Assembly: GCA_030673965.1 (NCBI GenBank)
Contig: JAUTCN010000011.1
Coordinates: 1-64,000, forward strand
From: Fusobacterium sp. JB019
GTDB lineage: Bacteria; Fusobacteriota; Fusobacteriia; Fusobacteriales; Fusobacteriaceae
DNA: 64,000 nt
Reading direction: 5' to 3'
Both the position numbers and the translations under genes were made by a program. Shown here piece after piece: positions 54,915 through 62,160 of this stretch (positions within the stretch are counted from its first letter, which is position 1; every line of letters begins with the position of its first letter). A model generated the notes under the pieces. That model made no database searches and was not told the DNA's origin. It was given only the letters and a program-made list of their open reading frames with translations.

Positions 54915-56564
54915 ATGAGTAGAAAAAGTTTAGTGTCTTTTGATTTTTGGCAAAAATTTGGTAAAGCGTTAATAGTTGTTATTGCAGTAATGCCAGCAGC
55001 TGGTTTAATGATTTCTATAGGAAAGTTACTAGGGACTACTTCAATTGGAATAGCAGGAAGAATAATGGAAGATATGGGGTGGGCAATAATTGTTAATTTA
55101 AACATTTTATTTGCTGCTGCCATAGGAGGTTCTTGGGCTAAAGAAAAAGCTGGAGGAGCTTTTGCAGGGGTTTTATCTTTCATATTAATTAATAGAATAA
55201 CAGGAGCTATATTTGGAATAAATAATTCAATGTTACATAGTGCAACTGCAACAGTTCACTCAATAACAGGTCAAGAATTATTAGTTAAGAATTATTTTAC
55301 AACAATATTAGGAGCTCCAGCTTTAAATATGGGAGTTTTCGTAGGGATATTAGCAGGATTTTTAGGAGCAGTTTTATTTAATAAATATCATTCTTTTGAT
55401 AAATTACCTAAATCTTTAGCTTTCTTCAATGGTAAAAGATTTGTACCATTTGTAGTAATATTTGGATCTTTAATAACTGCACTTATTTTATCTGTCATTT
55501 GGCCATTTATCCAATGGGCATTAAATAGTTTTGGTCAATGGATAGCTACTTCAAGAAATACAGCACCAGTAGTTGCACCTTTTGTATATGGAGCTTTAGA
55601 AAGATTGTTATTACCATTTGGTCTTCACCATATGATAACAATACCAATGAATTATACAGAGTTAGGTGGAACTTATACAGTGTTGACAGGAACAGCAGTA
55701 GGAAGTGTTATAGCAGGACAAGATCCTATTTGGCTTGCATGGATAACTGATTTAAATAATTTAAAGGCTTCTGGAGATATGGCAGGTTATCAAAATTTAT
55801 TAAACACAGTTGTTCCTGCTAGATTTAAAGCAGGACAAGTAGTATTATCATTTGCTTCTCTAATGGGAGTAGGGCTTGCAATGTTAAGAAATGTAGATAA
55901 AGATAAAAAGAAAAAGTATGAGACAGTATTTATTTCAGCTATGTTAGCAGTATTTTTAACAGGGGTAACAGAACCGATTGAATTTATGTTTATGTTTGTA
56001 GCTCCAATTTTATATGTTGTTTATGCTCTTCTTACAGGAATGACATTTGCTATAGCAGATATAATACATTTAAGAGTTCATGCTTTTGGATCTTTAGAGT
56101 TAGCTTCTCGTCTTCCTTTAATGGTTAGAGCAGGATTAGTTGGGGATATAATTAATTTCCTTATTGTTTCAGTAGTAGCATTTTTCGTTAATTATCTATT
56201 ATTTAGCTTTATAATTAAGAAATTTGACTTACCAACTCCAGGAAGAAAAGGAAATTATATAGAAGATGAAACAGAAGATGAAAAAGAAAAAATAAAAACT
56301 TCTATCAAAGCAGAGTCTGAAGATGAAAAAATTCCAGTTAGAATAATAGATCTTTTAGGTGGAAGAGAAAATATTTTAGATGTAGATGCTTGTATGACAA
56401 GATTAAGAGTTACTGTTAGAAAAGCTGAAGATGTTCAAGATAAATCAGAATGGAAAAAAACAGGAAGTTTAGGATTGATAGTTAAAGATCAAGGAGTTCA
56501 AGCAATATATGGACCTAAAGCAGATATATTAAAATCTAAAATTATAGATATTTTAGGGAGATAA
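54915..56564 (+). CDS. PTS EIICB component, glucose/maltose family
   Basis: The 549-residue protein has an N-terminal EIIC domain with about ten membrane segments (VIAVMPAAGLMISIGKLLG at the start, PFVYGALERLLLPFGLHH in the middle, TGVTEPIEFMFMF near residue 360) and a C-terminal EIIB domain with phospho-Cys493 in DACMTRLRV. No EIIA domain is present, so EIIA must come from another locus. It imports and phosphorylates a sugar. Context points to maltose or a related alpha-glucoside, as with E. faecalis MalT. Confidence 0.9.
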   Translation: MSRKSLVSFDFWQKFGKALIVVIAVMPAAGLMISIGKLLGTTSIGIAGRIMEDMGWAIIVNLNILFAAAIGGSWAKEKAGGAFAGVLSFILINRITGAIFGINNSMLHSATATVHSITGQELLVKNYFTTILGAPALNMGVFVGILAGFLGAVLFNKYHSFDKLPKSLAFFNGKRFVPFVVIFGSLITALILSVIWPFIQWALNSFGQWIATSRNTAPVVAPFVYGALERLLLPFGLHHMITIPMNYTELGGTYTVLTGTAVGSVIAGQDPIWLAWITDLNNLKASGDMAGYQNLLNTVVPARFKAGQVVLSFASLMGVGLAMLRNVDKDKKKKYETVFISAMLAVFLTGVTEPIEFMFMFVAPILYVVYALLTGMTFAIADIIHLRVHAFGSLELASRLPLMVRAGLVGDIINFLIVSVVAFFVNYLLFSFIIKKFDLPTPGRKGNYIEDETEDEKEKIKTSIKAESEDEKIPVRIIDLLGGRENILDVDACMTRLRVTVRKAEDVQDKSEWKKTGSLGLIVKDQGVQAIYGPKADILKSKIIDILGR

Positions 56565-56566
56565 AG

Positions 56567-57358
56567 ATGAAATTAATGACTTTAAATTGTCATTCATGGC
56601 AAGAAGAGAATCAAAAAGAAAAAATAAAATATTTAGCAAAAGTGATTGTAAAAGAAAAATATGATGTAATTGCTTTACAAGAAGTAAGCCAGTTAAAATC
56701 CTCAAATAAAATAAAAGGAAACATAAAAGAAGATAATTTTATTTATCTTCTTTTATGGGAACTTGAAAAGTTAAATGAGAAATATGATTATAGATGGGAA
56801 TTTAATCATATTGGATATGATATTTATGAAGAAGGAATAGGAATTTTATTTAAAGGAAATATTAAAGAGAAATATGGAGATTTTATAGGGAAAACAAAAG
56901 ACACTAATTTCTGGAAAACAAGAAAATTTGCAATGGTTTCTCTTGAAATAAATAACGAAATAATAGATTTTTATTCTTGTCATATGGGCTGGTGGCAGGA
57001 TGAAGAAAATTCTTTTGAAGAACAAGTGGAAGATTTATTGAAAATTGCAAGAAGTAGAGGAAATAGATATTTTTTAATGGGAGATTTTAATAATGATGCT
57101 AACATAAAGCAAGAGGGCTATGATTATTTAATTTCTAAAGGATTAATTGATACTTTTGAAATATCAAAAAAGAAAGATTCTGGGACAACTGTTAGAGGAG
57201 TTATTGCAGGATGGGAAGATAGAAGTTCAGCTGATAAAAGAATAGATTTAATATTAACTAATGAAGCGTGTTCAGTGAAAGAAAGTGTAGTTGTGTTTAA
57301 TGAAAAAAATTATGAGATAATATCAGATCATTTTGGAGTATCAATAGAGGTTAATTAA
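56567..57358 (+). CDS. EEP-family hydrolase, candidate maltose-6'-phosphate phosphatase
   Basis: The 263-residue protein is an endonuclease/exonuclease/phosphatase fold enzyme: MTLNCHSWQ at the start, ALQEVSQL (metal-binding Glu), YSCHMGWW (His), MGDFNNDAN and the C-terminal ISDHFGVSIEV. It starts 2 bases after the PTS gene. In Enterococcus faecalis the MapP phosphatase of this family removes phosphate from maltose-6'-P made by the PTS. The same gene order, with an alpha-glucosidase and a glucokinase here, makes that role likely. Nuclease activity is the alternative. Confidence 0.75.
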   Translation: MKLMTLNCHSWQEENQKEKIKYLAKVIVKEKYDVIALQEVSQLKSSNKIKGNIKEDNFIYLLLWELEKLNEKYDYRWEFNHIGYDIYEEGIGILFKGNIKEKYGDFIGKTKDTNFWKTRKFAMVSLEINNEIIDFYSCHMGWWQDEENSFEEQVEDLLKIARSRGNRYFLMGDFNNDANIKQEGYDYLISKGLIDTFEISKKKDSGTTVRGVIAGWEDRSSADKRIDLILTNEACSVKESVVVFNEKNYEIISDHFGVSIEVN

Positions 57359-57463
57359 AAAAGTTAAAGATTCATTAAAAATTAAAGGTAATTTATTTGC
57401 TAAAGAAGAAATTATAACCTATAATTTAATTAGAGATTATAAGAAGGAATTAAGGAGGCTTGT

Positions 57464-58414
57464 GTGAAATATATAGCAGGAGTTGATATAGGAGGAACAA
57501 ATACAAAGATAGGATTAGTTAATGAAAAAGGAAACTTAGAAATAACAAAATCAATAAAAACTCTTTCAGAAGAGGGAGTATATAGAACTATGGAAAGAAT
57601 TTGGGGAACTATAGAAGAACTTTTAAAAGAAAAAAATCTAGGAAAAGAAGATATAAAAGGGGTTGGAATGGGAATTCCTGGTCCTGTAAAAAATGAAGAA
57701 ATAGTTGGATTTTTTGCAAATTTTCCTTGGGAAAGAAATTTAAATATTTCTAAAATTTTTGAAGGAATAAGTGGAAAAAAAACTAAGTTAAATAATGATG
57801 TAAATGTAATAGCTTTAGGAGAAGCTGTTTACGGAGCTGGAAAAGGATCTACTTCTAGTGTAACTGTTGCTTTGGGAACAGGAATAGGTGGAGGAATTTT
57901 TGTAAACGGGAAAATAATTTCTGGATTCAGTGGAGCAGGAGGAGAAATAGGACATCTAAAGATAGTAAAAGATGGTAAATTATGTGGTTGTGGTCAAAAA
58001 GGATGTTTTGAAGCCTATGCTTCTGCAACAGGAATAGAAAGAGAAGCTATTTCAAGATTAATGGTGAATAAAAAAAATATGCTATATAAAAAGATTGAAG
58101 GGAATTTAGATAATTTAGAAGCAAAAGAAGTATTTGATTGTGCTAAATTAGGGGATGAATTTTCAATAAGTATAGTTGATTATGAAGCTGAATATCTTGC
58201 AATGGGTATAGGTAATATTTTAAACATAATAAATCCAGAAAAGATAATATTAGGTGGAGGAGTAGCTTTAGCAGGGGATATTCTTTTAAGCAGAGTTAAA
58301 GAAAGATTGGCTAAATATGCTATGCCTGTAACTTTAGAAGAAGAATTTGAAATAGTTTTAGGAAATTTAGGAAATAATGCAGGGATACTTGGAGCTGCAG
58401 CATTGATAAAATAA
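57464..58414 (+). CDS. ROK family glucokinase
   Basis: The 316-residue protein starts at GTG 57464 behind AAGGAGG. It has the ROK ATP-binding motif DIGGTNTKIG (near residue 8), the catalytic LNNDVNVIALGE region, GTGIGGGIF, and the zinc motif CGCGQKGCFE (from residue 174). It would phosphorylate glucose released by the alpha-glucosidase. It ends the maltose-type operon before a strong terminator. The ORF remnant before it is noted separately. Confidence 0.9.
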   Translation: MKYIAGVDIGGTNTKIGLVNEKGNLEITKSIKTLSEEGVYRTMERIWGTIEELLKEKNLGKEDIKGVGMGIPGPVKNEEIVGFFANFPWERNLNISKIFEGISGKKTKLNNDVNVIALGEAVYGAGKGSTSSVTVALGTGIGGGIFVNGKIISGFSGAGGEIGHLKIVKDGKLCGCGQKGCFEAYASATGIEREAISRLMVNKKNMLYKKIEGNLDNLEAKEVFDCAKLGDEFSISIVDYEAEYLAMGIGNILNIINPEKIILGGGVALAGDILLSRVKERLAKYAMPVTLEEEFEIVLGNLGNNAGILGAAALIK

Positions 58415-58430
58415 AAAATAAAATATATTT

Positions 58431-58463
58431 AAGGCTGCAGACTTTTTGTCTGCAGTTTTTTAT
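58431..58463 (+). terminator. intrinsic terminator of the alpha-glucoside operon
   Basis: CTGCAGAC and GTCTGCAG form a GC-rich stem around a T5 loop and are followed by T6. Confidence 0.92.
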
Positions 58464-58521
58464 TGATAAGATTTAATTATTATCTAATAGTAAATGATTA
58501 TTTTATTTTATTTATATCTGG

Positions 58522-58530
58522 TGTTATAAT
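58522..58530 (+). promoter_or_regulatory. extended -10 promoter of the YeiH-type gene
   Basis: TGTTATAAT (58522-58530) is an extended -10 box, 36 bases before the start codon. No consensus -35 is seen. Confidence 0.6.
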
Positions 58531-58565
58531 TTTTTATAAAATAAAATTATAAAAGGAGATATAAA

Positions 58566-59585
58566 ATGAAAGAAAAATTAAAAGGGTTTTATTTATGTTT
58601 ATTAATAGCAGTTCCATCATGGATATTAGGAAAAATGTTTCCAATAATAGGAGGACCTGTAATTTCAATAATATTAGGAATGATAGTTGCTAATTTTATT
58701 AAAGATAAAGCTAGTTATGCTGCAGGAATAAAATTTACTTCTAAGAAAATTTTACAGTATGCAGTAATATTATTAGGGTTTGGATTAAATTTATCTATTA
58801 TTTTAGAAACTGGAAAGCAATCTCTCCCTATAATTATATCAACTATCTCAATATCATTATTAATTTCTTATGTATTACATAAGACTATGAATATTCCCGC
58901 TAAAATATCAACATTAGTAGGGGTAGGATCAAGTATATGTGGTGGTTCAGCCATTGCAGCAACTGCTCCAGTAATAGATGCTGATGATAGTGAAGTAGCT
59001 CAAGCTATATCAGTTATATTCTTTTTTAATGTTATAGCAGCAATATTATTTCCTAATTTAGGATCATTATTAGGATTTAGTCATTTAAATGGAGAAGCTT
59101 TTGGGATTTTCGCAGGAACAGCTATAAATGATACTTCTTCTGTTACTGCAGCAGCGTCAACATGGGATAGTATGTATGCTTTAGGAAGTTCAACTTTGGA
59201 TAAAGCAGTGACTGTAAAATTAACAAGGACATTAGCAATAATACCTATAACTGTATGTTTAGGATTTATTAGAACACAAAAAGAAAAAGGAAAGGGTAAA
59301 AAAATAAAATGGTTAGAAGTTTTTCCAATGTTTATAATATATTTTGTGATAGCGTCAATAATAACAACTGTATGTGAAAAAATGGGAGTTTCATCTACTG
59401 TATTTCTTCCTATAAAAGCTTTAAGCAAATTTTTTATTGTACTTGCAATGGGAGCTATAGGATTGAATACAAATATAGTGAAACTTATAAAAACAGGTGG
59501 AAAACCAATTCTTATGGGATTATGTTGCTGGATAGGAATAACAGGAGTAAGTTTAGTTATGCAACATGTATTAGGAGTTTGGTAA
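58566..59585 (+). CDS. YeiH/UPF0324 family putative sulfate exporter
   Basis: The 339-residue protein has about ten transmembrane helices and the family segments ILGFGLNLS-like (VILLGFGLNLS, near residue 68), VGVGSSICGGSAIAATAPVI (about 118-137), FFFNVIAAILFP and AINDTSSVTAAAS. The family is named after a proposed sulfate or cysteine-degradation export role, but the substrate is not established. It stands alone between its own promoter and the murE gene. Confidence 0.85.
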   Translation: MKEKLKGFYLCLLIAVPSWILGKMFPIIGGPVISIILGMIVANFIKDKASYAAGIKFTSKKILQYAVILLGFGLNLSIILETGKQSLPIIISTISISLLISYVLHKTMNIPAKISTLVGVGSSICGGSAIAATAPVIDADDSEVAQAISVIFFFNVIAAILFPNLGSLLGFSHLNGEAFGIFAGTAINDTSSVTAAASTWDSMYALGSSTLDKAVTVKLTRTLAIIPITVCLGFIRTQKEKGKGKKIKWLEVFPMFIIYFVIASIITTVCEKMGVSSTVFLPIKALSKFFIVLAMGAIGLNTNIVKLIKTGGKPILMGLCCWIGITGVSLVMQHVLGVW

Positions 59586-59666
59586 AATAAAGATTCAATT
59601 TTTATGAATATTTTAGCAATAAAGATTATTGAAAATAAGTTTATTAAATGAAATTTTAAGAATATT

Positions 59667-59675
59667 TGGTATAAT
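59667..59675 (+). promoter_or_regulatory. extended -10 promoter of murE
   Basis: TGGTATAAT (59667-59675) is an extended -10 box, 76 bases before the murE start codon. The -35 is poor. Confidence 0.6.
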
Positions 59676-59750
59676 ATATTGAGGGATGGACAAAAGTATT
59701 TATTTAATATAGAATTTGAAGTATAAAACCAAATATTAGGAGAGTAGTTT

Positions 59751-61193
59751 ATGAATATAAAAAAGATATTTTCAGAAGTAGAATATAAGGTATTACAATG
59801 TGTAAATAAAGAAATTTTATCGAAAAATATAGAATATGATTCAAGAAAAATAAATGAAGGAGATATATTTGTTGCTTTAGAAGGAAGCATTGTAGATGGG
59901 CATGACTATATAGAAAAAGCAATAGAATTAGGAGCTAAAACAATAATAGTTTCAAAAGAAGTTCCTATGAAGGAGAATATAAATTATTTTTTAGTTGATA
60001 ATTTAAGAACAAAGTTACCTTTTATAGCTTCAAATTTTTATGATTATCCTCAAGATAAATTAAAGATAATAGGTGTAACAGGAACCAATGGAAAAACAAC
60101 AACAACTTATATATTAGAAACTATGTTAGGAGAAAAAAACATAGCAAGAATAGGAACAGTTGAATATAAGATAGGAGAAGAAGTTATAGAGGCTCCTAAT
60201 ACTACTCCAGAATCATTAGACTTAGTTAAATTTTGTAAAAAAGCAGTAGAAAAAAATATAAAATATTTAATCATGGAAGTTAGTTCTCATGGATTGAGTA
60301 TTGGTAGAGTTGATATGCTTAAATTTGATGTTGGAATATTTACTAATTTAACTCCAGAACATTTAGACTATCATAAAACTATGGAAAATTATTATTTAGC
60401 AAAAAGAAAAATGTTTGATTTATTAAAAAATAAAAATAATTCAGTAATTAATGGTGACGATGAGTATGGAGTTAAATATTTAGGTTATACAAAGGGTATT
60501 TCTTATGGATTAAAAAATTCAGATATTACAGGAAATATTAAAAAAATCTCAAGACATGGACAAGAAGTTAGTATAAATATACTTGGAAATCATTATGATG
60601 TAACTTTAAATATATTAGGAAGGTATAATCTTTATAATTTACTTGGAGCTATAGGAGGAGCAAAATTATTAGGACTATCAGATGAGGAAATAATAGATAA
60701 AATTCATAAAATTAAAGGTGCCCCAGGAAGATTTGAAAATGTAAAAATTGATGCAGACTTTACAGCAATAGTTGATTATGCTCATACTGGAGATGCTCTT
60801 GAAAATATTTTAAAGAGTATTAATGAGTTTAAACTAAATAAAGTGATAACTGTTTTTGGTTGTGGAGGGGATAGAGATAAAACTAAAAGACCAATAATGG
60901 GGGAAATAGCAGAAAATAATAGTGATATAATAGTAGTAACTTCAGATAATCCAAGAACTGAAAAACCAGAAGAAATAGTAAAAGATATTATTACTGGATT
61001 AAAAAAAGATAATCATATTATTGAAGTTGATAGAGAAAAAGCTATCTTTAAAGCAGTAGAAATAGCAAAAAAAGATGATATAATCTTAGTAGCAGGAAAA
61101 GGACATGAAGATTATCAAATATTAGGAAGAAGTAAAATACATTTTGATGATAGAGAAAAAATAATAAAGGCAGTAGAAATTTTGAAAAAATAA
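59751..61193 (+). CDS. murE: UDP-N-acetylmuramoyl-tripeptide synthetase MurE
   Basis: The 480-residue ligase has YDSRKINEGDIFVALEG at the UDP-binding N-terminus, the P-loop GVTGTNGKTTT (about residue 110), and the C-terminal residue-selection motif DNPR in TSDNPRTEKP. DNPR is the signature of enzymes adding meso-diaminopimelate. In fusobacteria the same motif serves meso-lanthionine or diaminopimelate in the peptidoglycan stem. It adds the third amino acid in the cytoplasm. It has its own promoter and is not in a dcw cluster here. Confidence 0.95.
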   Translation: MNIKKIFSEVEYKVLQCVNKEILSKNIEYDSRKINEGDIFVALEGSIVDGHDYIEKAIELGAKTIIVSKEVPMKENINYFLVDNLRTKLPFIASNFYDYPQDKLKIIGVTGTNGKTTTTYILETMLGEKNIARIGTVEYKIGEEVIEAPNTTPESLDLVKFCKKAVEKNIKYLIMEVSSHGLSIGRVDMLKFDVGIFTNLTPEHLDYHKTMENYYLAKRKMFDLLKNKNNSVINGDDEYGVKYLGYTKGISYGLKNSDITGNIKKISRHGQEVSINILGNHYDVTLNILGRYNLYNLLGAIGGAKLLGLSDEEIIDKIHKIKGAPGRFENVKIDADFTAIVDYAHTGDALENILKSINEFKLNKVITVFGCGGDRDKTKRPIMGEIAENNSDIIVVTSDNPRTEKPEEIVKDIITGLKKDNHIIEVDREKAIFKAVEIAKKDDIILVAGKGHEDYQILGRSKIHFDDREKIIKAVEILKK

Positions 61194-61200
61194 ATTATAT

Positions 61201-61228
61201 TTGACTTATATGAAAATTAATTTATAAT
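61201..61228 (+). promoter_or_regulatory. promoter of kdsA
   Basis: TTGACT (61201-61206) and TATAAT (61223-61228) are separated by 16 bp, 49 bases before the kdsA start. Confidence 0.75.
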
Positions 61229-61277
61229 ATTTAAGTAAGAGAATAGTTTAATTAATTATTGATATGAAAGGAAAAAT

Positions 61278-62120
61278 ATGATAAATAAATTAGAAAAAAC
61301 AAGAGAGATACAAGTTAAAGATTTTAAAATAGGGGGAAAGCAAAGGTTTACACTTATTGCAGGTCCTTGTGCTATAGAAAATGAAGAAATGTCATTGATG
61401 GTAGCAAAAAAAATAAAAGAAATTTGTGATAAATTAGGAATAAATTATGTTTTCAAATCTTCTTTTGATAAGGCGAATCGTTCCTCAATTCATTCTTATA
61501 GAGGAGTAGGATTAGAAGAGGGGCTTAGAATATTAAAAAAAGTAAAAACTGAAGTAGGAGTTCCTGTAATAACTGATATACATGAACCTTGGCAATGTGA
61601 AGAAGTTGCTAAAGTGGTTGATATGCTTCAAATTCCAGCTTTTTTATGTAGGCAAACAGATTTAATAGTAGCTGCAGGGAAAACAGGATTACCAGTTAAT
61701 GTGAAAAAAGGTCAATTTTTAGCTCCTTGGGATATGAAAAATGTTGTCACTAAAATGGATGAAATAGGAAATCAAAAATTATTATTAACAGAAAGAGGAA
61801 ATGTTTTTGGATACAATAATTTTGTAGTAGATATGAGAGGACTTTTAGAAATGAGGAAATTAGGAGTTCCAGTAGTTTTTGATGCTACTCATTCAGTGCA
61901 AATACCAGGAGGGCTTTCAAGTTGCTCTGGTGGAAATAGAGACTATGTATTTCCTTTGATGAAGGCAGCTCTATCAATAGGAGTAGATGCAATATTTGCA
62001 GAAGTTCATCCTGATCCAGATAAAGCTCCATGTGATGGTCCAAATATGCTTTATTTAGATGATTTAGAAGAGGTGTTGAACATAGCTATCAAATTAGATG
62101 ATATAGCAAAAGAATTATAA
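61278..62120 (+). CDS. kdsA: 3-deoxy-8-phosphooctulonate synthase (Kdo-8-P synthase)
   Basis: The 280-residue protein has [10 protein letters not shown] (Cys31), [44 protein letters not shown] and the C-terminal [16 protein letters not shown]. Cys31 in place of the Asn of E. coli KdsA marks the metal-dependent class. It joins PEP and arabinose-5-phosphate in the Kdo pathway, showing that the organism makes LPS and has an outer membrane. It is monocistronic and converges on an RND pump gene across a shared terminator. Confidence 0.95.
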   Translation: MINKLEKTREIQVKDFKIGGKQRFTLIAGPCAIENEEMSLMVAKKIKEICDKLGINYVFKSSFDKANRSSIHSYRGVGLEEGLRILKKVKTEVGVPVITDIHEPWQCEEVAKVVDMLQIPAFLCRQTDLIVAAGKTGLPVNVKKGQFLAPWDMKNVVTKMDEIGNQKLLLTERGNVFGYNNFVVDMRGLLEMRKLGVPVVFDATHSVQIPGGLSSCSGGNRDYVFPLMKAALSIGVDAIFAEVHPDPDKAPCDGPNMLYLDDLEEVLNIAIKLDDIAKEL

Positions 62121-62124
62121 ATTG

Positions 62125-62160
62125 AAAAGTTCACATCATGATAATGATGTGAACTTTTTT
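62125..62160. terminator. bidirectional terminator between kdsA and the RND pump gene
   Basis: A perfect 15-bp stem (62125-62139 with 62144-62158) with a 4-base loop and T run follows kdsA. The convergent RND gene ends at 62160, right at its edge. Confidence 0.9.

Noticed and set aside
54734-55183. 149-codon minus-strand frame across the alpha-glucosidase and PTS junction
   Set aside because: It is antisense to two conserved genes and its composition reflects the reverse of membrane-segment codons.
58962-59890. 269-codon minus-strand frame overlapping the YeiH-type gene and the murE start
   Set aside because: It is antisense to two well-supported genes and has no recognisable domain.
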